This document shows, piece by piece, positions 30,966 through 42,005 of a stretch of DNA of 64,000 nucleotides (positions within the stretch are counted from its first letter, which is position 1; each line of letters opens with the position of its first letter). A model generated the notes under the pieces. The model saw nothing but the letters and a program-made list of their open reading frames with translations. It was not told the DNA's origin and searched no databases. Origin of the DNA: Lasioglossum baleicum (lineage: Eukaryota; Arthropoda; Insecta; Hymenoptera; Halictidae); assembly GCF_051020765.1 (NCBI RefSeq), contig NC_134932.1, positions 2,666,001 through 2,730,000 of the forward strand, written 5' to 3'. Position numbers and translations under genes: made by a program.

Positions 30966-33900
30966 TAATGGTTACTTCCTAGGTAATGGCCCAACGGTAT
31001 CTAAAGAAATTTTGTCGAATGCGTCCAACGGCGTGTCAGTGATCAACATCGGTTGACGAGTTTTCGTTCTGACCAATTTCTGTTCCTGACAACTTTTACA
31101 TTTTCGAATGTAGTCCTGGATTTCATTGCGCATGTGTGGCCAATGAAATCTCGACCGGACACGATTGTAAGTCTTTGTCACTCCTTTGTGTCCTCCTATC
31201 AAACTATCGTGTGCTTCTTGAATAATCTCTTGTCTATTTTCTAGAGAAGGCGTAGTAATAACGCAGTTACAGATTGTAATTCGGTAAATCGAATCTACAA
31301 AGACCTCCTTCAATGTTCTAAGAAGTTCATTGGCCGATAATTCGTGATGATCTCCGGTAGCGGATATTCGAAAAGATTTGCTTCTATTTACTTCTAAAGT
31401 AGATCGAAGAGTGTTCAAACCATTAACTACGTCTATTCTTTTCGGCTTATCGTAAAAGTTGTCAGAAATTACTATGCTGAAGGTTTTGAATAACCCATTG
31501 TTTGAAACTACAACCTGTCCCTTTTTTGCTCGTGCAGCTAAAAGTTCTTGCTTATTTATTGATCCTGTGTCTAGCAACAGTTTTCCTACGGGGGTTATTA
31601 AGTTACAGTCAACTGATACGAAATGAACATAGTGGTCCTCCCCTGCGGTGAGGGTGTCTGAGGAAATACTAATCCCTTTTTTCGGCTCCGGCGGCGCATC
31701 CAGGTCGGTTTCGGTAGAGGAACCGTCGGTAGAGCTATCGAAGAATGGGTAAGGCTCTGCTGTGTGGTCAGAAGGTTGACGCACACTTGCCTCTCGTACC
31801 GTATTGTTTGGAAAGCCAATTACAGTAGGCTGCAAAAGCCCACCTGTTTCAGGAAATAGTATTTGCGGTACATTGGGGGAGTCCCCTTGTAAATTATTCG
31901 TATTTTCTATAACAGTGTTTTCTAACGGTGTGTCAAATGAAATTAGATCGCCCGACAGACTCGTATCCTTTTCCGTAGAAAAAATGTCTGTGGAATTCGC
32001 TGCGGGTAGAAAATGGTGAGGGGTGTCCTGGTTTTCGTCAGGCATGGTTACCTCTCGCGACAGACTAGGAAGAGATCTGTTTCTATTTATTATCGGCGAA
32101 TGCTGTACCTTACCCAGAGTGGGCTCTCCTATTTCGTCTGAACTGCTTGTATCCTGATACTTGGGCCGTTTTTCTCGGTCCCGACGTAACTGTTTGATAC
32201 GTTGACCTATTGTATTAGTGTCAACGACTGATTTAGGTACGGGAATCTTAAACTCGGGGTCTTTGAGTTCCCTCGGTATGAGTGGCAAACACATGGAAAC
32301 AGGATTGCGTGATAATGCATTTGCATTTTTATTTATCTTTCCAGACTTATGAACAACCTGATAATCATACTCTAAGAGTCGAAGCTTCCACTTCATGAGT
32401 CTCGATGTCGGATCTTTTACAGAATGTAACCAAACTAACGGACGATGATCAGTAACCAGTGTAAATTTTGTTCCGTACACATACGGTCTGAAATATATGA
32501 CGGCGTATACCATTGCTAAACATTCTTTTTCCGTGGCTGAATAATTTCTCTCAGCCTTATTGAGGCTGCGCGAAGCGTAAGCAATCGGTAAATCGCTTCC
32601 TATTTCCCCTTGACTAAGTACTGCTCCGATAGCATATTCGGAGGCATCTGTAGTAATAATGAATGGTTTGTTGAAGTCTGGAAATCTGGTGGTTTGTTGA
32701 AGTCTGGAACTTCTTGCCTTTTCCCAAAAGGTCAATTAGAGACTTTGCTTTTGTAGTGAAATCCGGTACGAACCTTCGATAATATCCTACTAGACCCAAA
32801 AATTGCTGGATATTCTTCTGTGATTTCGGCATTGGAAATTCTTTGACTGCTTTTATCTTCGGGGGATCGGGTCTTACTCCCTGTCTTGAAATAATATGCC
32901 CTAGATACGCAACATCCTTCCGTAAAAATTCGCATTTATTAGTCTGAAGAGTTAGACCATGTTCTCGCAAACAGTTCAACAATTTCCTGACTTTAATATT
33001 GTGTTCGTGTAGTGACGAGGCGTGAACTACAACATCGTCTAGGTAAATAAAAACGTCCGTCCCCTGGAGCCCAGTTAATACCTGATCCATGAGACGTTGA
33101 AAAGTAGGTGGAGCATTTTTCAAACCAAACGGCATTCGCGAAAATTCGTAATGTCCGTTAGGAGTCGTAAAAGCTGTCTTCTGTCTGTCTTTCGGATCCA
33201 TCTCTATTTGATGAAATCCGCTGGCGAGATCGAAAATGGAGAAATATTTGGCCCCACCGAGACGATCTAATATCTCGGTAATTTGAGGCAATGGATACTT
33301 ATCGGAAATAGTTTTCTCATTGAGCGCGCGAAAATCTATTACCATACGCCAACATTTGTTACCCTGCGCATCTGGTTTTTTGGGTACAATCCACAAAGGC
33401 GAATTGTACGGAGAAATCGATGAAGTAATAATACCTTCGGACAATAAACCATTAATTTGCTTTTTGATTTCCTCTTGGTGAACAGGAGGATAGCGATACT
33501 GTCTCGTGTTAACCGGAATCTCATCAGTAGTATGTAAAGAATGCTTGAAATTGGAGGCCTTTCCTAATTTATCTCCGGGGAGATAAAATATATCGGGAAA
33601 TTCCTCTATCAGTGCGGTAACACTGCCCCGTTCTTCCTCGTTCAAATGACTTAACTGTAGTGATTCGGATATTCCCTGTATTCTATCTTCTCTAGTCTTG
33701 AAATTGCAATGACGTTGTATGTCTGAGTAACAATCCTCCTCTGAAGAGTCTAAAATGTCGTACGGTTCTATGAATTGTGGTTCTATTTCTACATCTAGGA
33801 TTTCTTCACTAGTATTTGTTGCCATAACATGACACTTTCCTTTATCGTTCAAGACGGCAGCCTCTCCTATATAGAGTTTCTCATGCGTCTTTACACGCGG

Positions 33901-34345
33901 CAAATAACCTTCCTTAACCTTCGGATTAGCTATTCTTATGGCGATCTGTTGAGATGATCGGGCATCGATGCGATGTTTAGTCGGCATCTCTGATTCTAAC
34001 TGGTAATTTGAAAAACGAATAGGCCCAGTGGGCTTGTCTCTTAATACCATTGTCCCATGATAATAAGAAATTTCTGCTTCCTCTTGTTTCAAAAATGGAC
34101 TTCCTATAAGACCGTCTGCTTCTATTGCAAGGTGCTTTACTACATAGAAAAAGGCAGGAGCTTCATGTATGTGAAGTATAGTAGTTCCTAGCGTACGAAT
34201 TGGATTTGCCGTAAGGCCTGTTATTTCGATTTCCTCGCGTGAAACAATTTCTGCCCCTTCTCCCAAAACGTCTAGGACTACTAAATTTACGGATGCTCCA
34301 CCGTCAATTAGAAATTCCTCCGTGCCTGATTCCAGTTCTGGGATT
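30966..34345 (-). pseudogene. pol: Pol of element B (PR-RT-RNase H-partial IN)
   Basis: Protease starts near 34345 with FLIDGGASVNLV; the usual DTG/DSG reads DGG here. RT has CWRMVIDFRALN, FDLASGFHQIEM and YLDDVVVHAS. A local repeat, GTTTGTTGAAGTCTGGAA twice near 32690-32715, accompanies a frame change. RNase H resumes with TTDASEYAIGAVLSQGE and DHRPLVWLH. A long spacer follows, then the zinc domain (AHDSLIGGHKGVTKTYNRVR, KCKSCQEQK) and the first catalytic Asp. The sequence then ends abruptly at about 30966. The frame is -1 to gag. This copy is dead, but the layout places it in the Gypsy group that has a macro-like spacer domain before integrase. Confidence 0.88.
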
Positions 34346-35527
34346 TTGACTTTGATTCGTGGTGCTGGAGCTTCCTTGATGAGGGTTTTTCCTCGAAGCG
34401 GACAGTTCGAGGGCGAACTTCTTTGTTTTCGCTCATCGTGTCGCCTGTACGGTGAGCGTGATCGAAGTTTAAAGACTTGCTCGATTCTACTGACGAATCT
34501 CGTGAATCTCGTCGAAAACGCGGACTACGTGGTCGATTTTTACAGAATTTTCCATCATGTCCGGATGTTCCGCAATGCCAACAATACGACTTTGACATGC
34601 GATCCTTATCGTTATTCTTTAAAATTGTATATTTCTTTTCTCCGTCCCTTACAATTGACGAATCTGAACGATAGGAAGGGGAGTGAGAAGGGCTCCTATG
34701 ACGTAAGGTCCAAGCGGACGCTCGTCCTTCCCTATCCGCATCGAAACCAGATGGTCTCGAGCGTCGGTCCCTATGTCTATCGTATCTGTTCGGAGATAGA
34801 GGATATGACACTTCACGCTCGTGGTAACGAGAACCCTGATCGTATGACTCTTGGCGAGACCACCTCGATGGTGATTCGTTTCGCGGCGACTGTCGTCGGT
34901 TTCTCAGTCTTTTGTCTATCTGTAACACGGCGTCGTAAGCATCTTCCAAATTTTTTATGACCCTCTGAGATGCCGACACCTTCAGGGAAATCCGATCGGG
35001 TAATCCGTCGATAAAGTTTTCAATGACGTCTTTTTCCATCAGTTCAATAAACTCTTCGGCATGTTCTTCCCCGTATTTTTCCCTTATGGCTCCGCGCGTA
35101 CAGTGGACTAAATGGCTTGGCCTATCGATGTATTGTCGTAGGCTTTCTCCTTCGCGGATGTGTAACCTCGCGATTTCTACCTGATAATTCGACAGGCTCT
35201 TACCGGGAGCGAACCGTTTCTTTAAATGCTGAACCAATGCTTTTGTGGTAGTAAACTTGTGCTCTAACGTACATCTACGTGCTGGCCCGACGAGTTTAGT
35301 AAGAACAATTGCCAGATACTCGGCCTCCGTACCATCCGGAATCAAAGTTAACCCGTCCTCTATAATTTGCGCGAAACGCGTTAAAGAAGGGCCCCGTCAA
35401 AGGTCGGAATTGTCGAAGTAATATTCTGTAAGCATGTCTTTTGCGTCAAAAGCGACATAGAATGTGCAAGCGAAACCGTCAAGTTCATTATGTCAACGGA
35501 AGAAGTATTTGCAGTTGAATTTGGCAT
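34308..35527 (-). pseudogene. gag: Gag of element B
   Basis: An ATG at 35527-35525 opens a frame with LQNITSTIPTFDG, which shifts near 35400 into the main Gag frame (RFAQIIEDGLTLIPDGTEAE). Next come the capsid-like part (QHLKKRFAPGKSLSNYQVEI, then IENFIDGLPDRI), a long Arg/Ser-rich region and one CCHC knuckle, YCWHCGTSGHDGKFC. The single frameshift makes it a pseudogene in this copy. The Arg-rich stretch before the knuckle suits RNA binding. Confidence 0.82.
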
Positions 35528-35540
35528 TTTAAAAGAAGGT

Positions 35541-35736
35541 AACTAGTGAAAACTAGTATATAGAAATCTTTTAACTAGGAAAACTAGTATATCATTGATA
35601 GAAATGTAACTAGGAAAACTAGTATATTAAATCTTGTAACTAGGAAAACTAGTATATTATTGATATAAAAGCGTGACTAGCGAAAACTAGTATATCACTA
35701 ATAATATCGAGACGTAACTAGGAAAACTAGTATATT
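35541..35736. repeat. Six short hairpin repeats in the leader of element B
   Basis: Six copies of TAACTAGGAAAACTAGTATAT or close variants, spaced 28-42 nt apart. In each, ACTAG pairs with CTAGT across a loop of five to six nt; the variable base falls in the loop (GGAAAA, TGAAAA, CGAAAA) and the stem is unchanged. They lie between the primer site and gag, where packaging or translation signals are usual. Function is inferred only. Confidence 0.85.
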
Positions 35737-35809
35737 GTCAATACTCAGCTACGAGTAATTTAACGTAGTGAACCCACAATTAAAGTAATCCTAAAATAAT
35801 TGAACTAAT

Positions 35810-35825
35810 CCCACCGCTGTCACCA
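35810..35825 (-). other. Candidate primer binding site of element B
   Basis: The reverse strand reads TGGTGACAGCGGTGGG four nt (GAAC) after the LTR end CGTAACA. Its position is right for a tRNA primer site and it starts TGG. I did not assign the tRNA. Confidence 0.5.
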
Positions 35826-35920
35826 GTTCTGTTACGAGCCAGGGCCGCGAGTAGCACGAGTGGCCGGCGAAGGGTTATAAACCCAGGAAAATGGTATCAA
35901 TTTGTTAGTTAGGGTACGCG

Positions 35921-36343
35921 GACGAACCCAATGCGAAATTGGGGAGCCGCTAGGAATGTAGACAGTGAGGACGAACCTGACGCGAAATCAGGGAGCCTCT
36001 AGGAATGGAATCAGACGCAGACGAACCTGATGCGAAATCAGGGAGCTGCTGGGAAGGTGAAACTTCGTGAACGAACCCAATGCGAGATTGGGGAGTCACT
36101 AGGAAATGACGCGCAGACGAACCCGATGCGAAACCGGGGAGCTGCTAGGAGGTTGTAGAACAGCGCGGACGAACCCAATGCGAGATTGGGGAGCCGCTGG
36201 GAGGTTGGATAAAAGCACAGACGAACCTGATGCGAAATCAGGGAGCTGTTAGGATGCGGACGAACCTGATGCGAGATTAGGGAACCGCTAGGATGGTATA
36301 GTTTTCGTGGACGAACCCAATGCGAAATCGGGGAGCCACTAGG
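35921..36343. repeat. Nine tandem covarying hairpin units in the LTR of element B
   Basis: Each ~45-52 bp unit has GACGAACCYRATGCGAAAT followed by YRGGGAGC and CTAGG. The arms pair around a GCGAR loop. Pairs seen are CCCAAT/ATTGGG (three units) and CCTGAT/ATCAGG (two units), with CCTGAT/ATTAGG and CCTGAC/ATCAGG as near variants. Two positions thus change on both sides together. Two units (CCCGAT/ACCGGG and CCCAAT/ATCGGG) keep a single mismatch. The array lies downstream of the LTR TATA box and would be in the R-U5 part of the transcript. Confidence 0.85.
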
Positions 36344-36504
36344 TAGGAAAAATCTCTATTTGATAATTGGTAAGGCGCGAAAATTAATTCTATTAATTAA
36401 ATCTATTTGATTATTGGTAAGGCGCCCTAATTACCGATAACACACGACGTGACGCGATACGTGTCTACTGCAGTACTAACCCACGAGAGTGAGAATCTAA
36501 GGGT

Positions 36505-36511
36505 TTATATA
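36505..36511 (-). promoter_or_regulatory. TATA box in the LTR of element B
   Basis: The + strand TTATATA (TATATAA on the reverse strand) lies in GGGTTTATATACCCC, about 220 bp from the LTR start. Transcription would begin near 36480, upstream of the hairpin array. Confidence 0.5.
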
Positions 36512-36729
36512 CCCCTACAATGAATGGAATACTTTGTTCATTATCTAATCGCGCTTAGAGATTAGGGCTTAGGGCCAGACTCTCATTTTTGTCACTTCTA
36601 ACGAAATCGGAGCCAGAGCTCGGTCCTAAATCAAAGGGTTCGAAAGGTTATCTAGGACGCTTCCCGCCACAGACGATCTGGAAGAGATTCCTGTGAGAAA
36701 CGAACGGAATATATTCTCTATCCGTAACA

Positions 36730-37132
36730 GATAACTTGCAAGGTAAGACAAGATTTTTGCACGATTATATACCGGAAAGAATACTGAAAATGATCCAATT
36801 GGTTAAAAATCATAACTTTTCATGACCCTGTAGATATTCCTTGTCAAATGTAAAAAATTTTGCCAATTTTTTTATTTCATTGAGTATTAACTTTGAACAT
36901 ATTGTGAACAATAACTTTTAGTGTCGATGTTAATTTTGTATCACAAAAGAGTGCTCTTCATCGTAAACAAAAAAAAAAAGAAATATTAAGTGATGTGAAC
37001 AGGGCACCTCGAAGAAGAGAAGCAATTTTCTTAGTGGAAAGTACTGTCTCTAAATGTCTACGCTTTAAGTATTCGTCCTAATTACAATTCTTGGTAAACC
37101 GAATTAATTTTTTCATTTTCAAGGTTGATAGA
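36730..37132. other. AT-rich Transib interior, no gene recognised
   Basis: This is the remaining Transib-type sequence between element B and the right TIR. It might hold the missing transposase C-terminus, but I could not match any motif. It contains a poly(A) run near 36970. Confidence 0.4.
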
Positions 37133-37226
37133 CATTTAGGAAGCAATACAAATTTGTTAGAAATCGATATGAGAAAGTTGACTTTTTAGCTAAATGAGAC
37201 CAACTTCTTCGATCCGGACCACTGTG

Positions 37227-37639
37227 TGGCGGCTTCTCTTCATTTCCTTCTTCTGTACGAATGAATACACGGAAACAGCAGTTCACCGTGCCGCCACCAA
37301 AACAATACTTCGTATGTATTTTGTGGATACATTGGGCGTAGGTTACATGAAGCGACAGTGCTGGGGGAAGTCGCGCTGTGATGGGACAGCATTTTTTTAA
37401 ATAATTGTGTACTTTGTACACCAGCGCGGGTAGTTAAAGGTTAAAAATAGCGAGAATTTATTTCGTTACGGGAAAGACATTCGATTATCTTTCCTAAAAA
37501 TGATATCATACTCTTTCAGAAACCCCTCGCGGCCATAATCGAAGAGCAAGCTTCCGAGTATCAAGACGAACTTCGCGATCTTCATCAAAAAGTTCCTCTG
37601 AGGACTAGGGAAGAAAACAGTGTCGAATTTTTTAAAATA
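37227..37639. other. Interval outside the Transib right end, no gene
   Basis: Between the Transib right end and the piggyBac end. Short frames occur on both strands (for example 37119-37421 reverse, which crosses the TIR) without protein-like content. GTGTACTTTGTACACC near 37407 is a small palindrome. Confidence 0.4.
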
Positions 37640-37824
37640 TTAACACGTTCCTGCCGGCATGTACCACCGGTGGTTCATATACATACAATTGTCCCATCGG
37701 ACGGCGTGGTACAAATGAAGTAACAACATTTATATGTTTGTCTTTGTTAAGGAAAAGAGGAAAAAGTTTCTAAATATACCGAATCAACCTTTATTCAACA
37801 AATTTATATAATTCTTTATATTAA

Positions 37825-38901
37825 CATATTCCCGCCGCCGCACTGTGGGTTGAAACACGAGAAACGCGGACAAAAGTCATTTTTCTGACTAAACGAAACA
37901 TGTAAAATTGTATTATTAACTTGTTAGTAGATAAATGAGGCATCATTTTCTACATCTCATTTTCCAAAATTCCATATCTATATCCTACAATTAAATGCTG
38001 AAGTTCAATAAAAATTCATGAGCTTATCTTCTCCTGAATTTTTTAGAATATCGTCTCATTTAGTACGTTATAACGTAATACACGCATGAGTAAGGATGTT
38101 TTGCATGTACTTAGTTGAAAGCGTGTTTCAAGACGAAAATAATAAGCATGGATTTGATATGCTTTTGTTGTATATAGCACCTAAACATTGATGAAACAAA
38201 GAGTAATTTTCAAGCTTTTTTTCTATTCAAATACAGTTATAAACCGAACGCCAACGATCGCCACAATAAAATTTATACAACGTTATTGGTAGACATGTGT
38301 ACAATAAAACTAAAAAGGTTTCACTAGCAGATAGCTGCAGATGTGTATACTGTCTCACAAAAACGATGACGCGCGAGGTGAATGCGCGGTTGCCCCGCAC
38401 AGTGGGTAAAACCGATGAATTCTGTGTCAAAATCAAAGAACTTTTGATAGAAATGAGACTATGAATTTTTTTTTAAATGAAAGCTGAAACTTTGCAGAAT
38501 ATGGGATAATTATGAAAATTGTGGTACGAACGTTTAGAAGAAGATGATATACACATCGGTGAAGAAGACAACAGTGAAGAGGATGACTATGGGATATGGT
38601 CCGGCGATTAACATAAAGTAAATTAAACTATAATTTATACTATAAATAGCTCAAAAATATACCATTATTAATAATAAAACAATTAATAACATGTACGTCC
38701 CAATTCGAGAAAACCGTTTCTAAAAAACCTTACATAACTTTTATGGGTTTGGAATTAAACAAAATCTGGTTATTAATTTGAATTCAGCACCTCAAAATCT
38801 ATAAAACGATACCATTTTTATTCATTTAAACTTAGAAATAGCTTCAGAAATGATTTTTGTCCGCGTTTTTCGCGTTTCAACCCACTGTGCGCCGCCGCGT
38901 G
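37825..38901. mobile_element. piggyBac-type MITE with TTAA ends
   Basis: TTAA at 37821-37824 and 38902-38905. The inner ends are inverse copies: CACTGTGGGTTGAAACACGA on the left matches the inverse of the right CACAGTGGGTTGAAACGCGA, then AACGCGGACAAAA in both. It is about 1.08 kb. The right TTAA overlaps the piggyBac stop codon. The only sizeable frame (38227-38436 reverse) has no recognisable domain; a short acidic stretch near 38540-38612 may be a leftover of a transposase N-terminus. Confidence 0.85.
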
Positions 38902-38902
38902 T

Positions 38903-39752
38903 TAAAGAGACCGATTTTTATGAAGTTTCTTAAAACACGGGAGACATAAAGGCGGTCGACCTTCGCAGCTGTCGCAAAATGTTGAAACGCGTTTACATTT
39001 TCTCGCGGCCACAGAGGCATCCATTTTTTCAGACAATTTTCGGTAGCATCTTATACAGCGTTTACGGACTTGTCTTGCTGAGAGCCTATATATCTTTCTA
39101 AGTTTGCTGTCTCTCCTTGTTTGCACCTGTGGTATTTCTGTAGCAACTAATAATTTGTTAATAATTGCTTCTCTAAATTTTAATAACCTCATATTTTTAT
39201 TACCCCATTGCATATGTATACAGTATGCATTAACAAGTGCTGGACCGCAAATTAATTGGAGCACAATTTTTCTGTACCATTTTATCGTCTTTCTTAGGGA
39301 ATTATAATAAGACGACAGTTGGTCTGATAAATCAACGCCTTTTTTTGCGTTATTGTAATCGAAAACGAGGTCTGGTTTGTATTTTCCACGTTTTCCTTCA
39401 ATTAATCTACAAGTATGATTTTTGCAACTTGTTATCATACATACTGCTCTCTTATCGGTCCATTTGAGGAATTTTATTCCCAAACGATTTTTCAAAGAAA
39501 TTATTTCCCCACGTTTTTGCTTTTTCTTTATATCTGGTGGTAAAATTTCCGATTATGCTGCACTGTGCCACAAAAGTATGTATCTTTTTCCAATAGTGAT
39601 TGCACTAAAGGTATACCAGAATAATAGCTATCAGTGTACAATACGCGTCCTTCAAATAATAGGCCATTCATGAGTTTGGAAACAACATCATACGCATGTC
39701 CATTTCTTGAAGAGTTCATGCTTTTTCCGGTATAAATGTCTAAATTATATGT
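38903..39752 (-). pseudogene. piggyBac transposase, C-terminal half
   Basis: Reading from 39752: YNLDIYTGKS, then VLYTDSYYSGIPLV (second catalytic Asp), a frameshift near 39530, then KKGVDLSDQLSSYYNSLR (third catalytic Asp region), and a C-terminal Cys-rich domain with CIRC, CDSC and CLPC pairs ending KKLHKNRSL. The half is continuous with 41376-42005 across the LTR; the ATGT duplication marks the cut. The protein excises and inserts DNA at TTAA. The frameshift and the LTR insertion inactivate it. Confidence 0.88.
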
Positions 39753-41371
39753 TGTGACGTGGCAGATTCCGCCTACGTCACTCCGAACTTAAGCGAAAGA
39801 CCGGGTCACTGGAAAGCGGCATAATAACGAAACGGTTATAACGAGCGCTCTCCCTGGGACATCCGAACGCCCAAAAGAATAGAATTATCGCATTTGAATG
39901 TCGCGCCGCCGGGCGCGACAAGAGTTTTCAGAAACCACCGAAATCGGCGAGGAGCCCGATACCTGTCTCCGGCCGCCGATTGGCGGAAGGCCGCAAGCGG
40001 AGACGCTCGGAACACCAATCACAGGGCGCCGCTGGCGAGGAAGACGGCGAGGATTGGACCGAGCCCGGATCTGTCAACCCGGAGAAAGCGACGAGGCTGT
40101 TAAACATAAGGACGATCAGCAGTCCACCCTCGTCGACGTCTCATCCGGAAAATGCCATGAGAGCTACACCGGAACGGCTCGGATCCATGGATGCCGACTT
40201 ACCGCCTTATATCGGCCGGGCTTCGGAAAATAGAAAATACCGAAGGCCCGGGCCGACATGTCATCGAGTCGTCCCTGCGCCCAGAAACAACGTGATTGGC
40301 CCGAGCGTCGCCGAAGACGAGAGTGGGGGGAAAACTCGCTTCCGCGTTCCGAACCATCTCGAACTGGGCCACTGGGTCGAAAGACTGTTTACCGACCAGA
40401 CGTGCGAACCCTTAGACCGCGAGTTAAGAAAGTATTTTGCGACAGCCGCCATTACAGCGTCATTGGTAAGTGCCGGTCAGGCTTCATTTCGATATAATTT
40501 TGTGACCAGTTCGTGTTGGTTCGGGGACGTTATTTGAGTTCGCGAAAGTTCGTACCGCGGTGTACCGCGTGTTTCCCCGCGTTTACCGTTGACCAGGAGT
40601 CGCTCTCCTGAGAGGCTCGCGAGGCCGCGGATCGTGTGTCGCCGAATCCTCGTGCACGAGCTATTCGGGACCCACGATATTCGCCCGGTAATTCTTCGGG
40701 TTACCCTCGGATTGTTCCTCGGGAGGATAATGCGCCGTATTCGTTTCGTGTCGTTCACCGTTCGCACGTTTCGCCCAGTCTCGAATTAGGAACGCGTACG
40801 TCACCGGAGCTCGGTCGAATTCGTGCCCTCGTGGCTTGTAAATTCACGCGAAGTCCTGTGACGACCGAGCTCGACGCGATAGAAGTTATTCCGCGCGATC
40901 GGCCGAACAGCCGCCGTCACTTTCGTGTTCGCGCCGGCAAAGGTATTGACTACCGCCGGCAACGGCCGGCGGATTGTATGACCATCTCGTTTTAATAAAC
41001 GACTATATTTTGCCCGAGATCTACAGAGTAGCTTCATTTACCGTGAGAAACGTTCTCGTCGCGGGGAATGCCCCGTTCCTTTCCTCACGTGGTTCCCTGG
41101 ACCCATTCGCGGCCGTCACCGGCCTAAACGATGTTCGCAGATTCGACGTCGTTTTGAGAACCGATCGAATCGTTCGAGAGTTTCGCGTGGTACGGTATAG
41201 TACCTGGCGCCCGTTCACTTCGTGTCCAAATTTGTCGTTCCGTTCGAATCTGCGAAGATCTTTTGTCTCGAGAGGACCACGTGTCGCGCGACCGAGCGTG
41301 GCCCGGTCGCAAGGCCATAATTTCTCGAAGGCGGTTATCTCTCGGTTCGCCGGGAAATAAACGCCGTGACA
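39753..41371 (+). repeat. LTR (1619 bp) of element C family inserted in the piggyBac gene
   Basis: It starts TGTGACGTGGCAG and ends AACGCCGTGACA. ATGT at 39749-39752 is repeated at 41372-41375. It appears identical to the 3' LTR of element C (50262-51880). It is followed by piggyBac sequence and not by a primer site, so locally it looks like a solo LTR. It has an AATAAA at 41357. A 185-codon frame (39980-40537) with a basic start MAEGRKRRRSEHQ is open in both copies and contains a GTAAGT donor-like site near 40468; whether it is expressed is unknown. Confidence 0.9.
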
Positions 41372-42005
41372 ATGTATAACACCGTTTGGTCAACACAGTT
41401 TGTATAATTTTATGCCGTATTTATGGCGTTTCCCTTTAACATACTGGCGGAAACGTAGCCGTCCACGCCATAAAATCATACTTTCGTCTATTACGACAAT
41501 TTTTCCTGGTTTTACCGTATTTATGAATGTCGTAATTATTTCTAACATTATATTCCTAATTTTATTAAACGGATCCTCGGTTCTACAGGTGGTATTATCT
41601 GAGAAATGTAAGCATTTCAAAATAGCTAAAAAACGATCGCGATTCATAGTATTTTTTATGCGTTTGTTTCCATACATATTATTTTTAGACCAATACAATC
41701 TAATGTCTGGCATTTAAACTATTCCCATAATTAATAATATACCTATAAAATCTTTTATCTCGCGTATTGTAACAGGTTCCCACTATTGCTCATGTTTCCT
41801 TCTTCTTGCATTGAAGCCACATTGTGTGGCATATTTATTTGTTTCGTCAACGATCACTTGCAGTATACTGTCGGTCACAAATAATCTGTATAGACTGAAA
41901 GGGTCATCGCAATTAACATCTATCAGAAGCTCCGCGTCCCGCGTATGTTCATGTCTTATCGTGCTTTCCTCTATTTCTGTTTGTTCACTGGGTTCCCATT
42001 CTTCC
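41372..42005 (-). pseudogene. piggyBac transposase, N-terminal half, copy 1
   Basis: Reverse frames give DPFSLYRLFVTDSILQVIVD followed by ETNKYATQ (N-terminal part), then MPDIRLYWSK, NRDRFLAILKCLHFSD, and IVVIDESMILWRGRLRFRQY (first catalytic Asp) ending HKYGIKLYKLC at the LTR. There is a break near 41740. The apparent start MAESRKRRRSEHQ at 42043 is not piggyBac; it comes from the LTR fragment fused upstream. Confidence 0.88.

Larger units (their letters stand above)
30966..36729 (-). mobile_element. Gypsy LTR retrotransposon, element B, truncated at its 3' end
   Basis: The reverse-strand order is 5' LTR (36729-35830), primer site, leader with short repeats, gag (from 35527) and pol (to about 30966). 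Pol stops just after the first integrase Asp (LDTVGPLP), so the rest of integrase and the 3' LTR are missing. Gag has a frameshift near 35400 and pol a frameshift near 32735. No target duplication can be tested. It lies inside the Transib-type element. Confidence 0.88.
35830..36729 (-). repeat. 5' LTR of element B (900 bp)
   Basis: The + strand begins TGTTACG and ends CGTAACA, a perfect 7-bp inverted pair, so both LTR ends are clear. On the coding strand a TATATAA box lies about 220 bp inside, and nine tandem hairpin units occupy most of the region downstream of it. There is no second LTR in the window. Confidence 0.85.
19628..37226 (+). mobile_element. Transib-type DNA transposon with CACAGTG termini, filled by later insertions
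   Basis: The left TIR (19628-19720) starts CACAGTGGTCCAAATCGA. The right TIR (37133-37226) is its inverse, starting CACAGTGGTCCGGATCGA, and both keep CAACTTTCTCATAT about 40 nt in. The flanks are CGGCG (19623-19627) and TGGCG (37227-37231), a near-perfect 5-bp GC-rich duplication of the CGNCG kind described for Transib. A Transib-like transposase relic lies inside on the + strand. The element now spans 17.6 kb because a solo LTR, a long-TIR element with a LINE, and a Gypsy element were inserted. CACAGTG equals the heptamer of V(D)J recombination signals. Confidence 0.8.
37640..42005 (-). mobile_element. piggyBac-type transposon relic
   Basis: TTAA at 37640-37643 followed by CACGTTCCTGCCGGCATG looks like the 3' end. 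The transposase runs on the reverse strand from 42005 to 38903. A TTAA-flanked MITE sits at the stop codon, and an LTR (39753-41371) splits the gene. The 5' end is lost: at 42005/42006 the coding sequence joins directly to a reverse LTR fragment of element D with no TTAA or TIR. Confidence 0.75.

Noticed and set aside
31540..31620. A second LLLDTGS motif in element B suggesting an extra aspartic protease before integrase
   Set aside because: It lies in the spacer that precedes integrase in many Gypsy elements, and the surrounding residues align in position with that non-protease domain, so the DTG is likely chance.
35921..36343. CRISPR-like array
   Set aside because: The units are adjacent degenerate hairpin repeats of ~45-52 bp with no unique spacers, inside an insect LTR.
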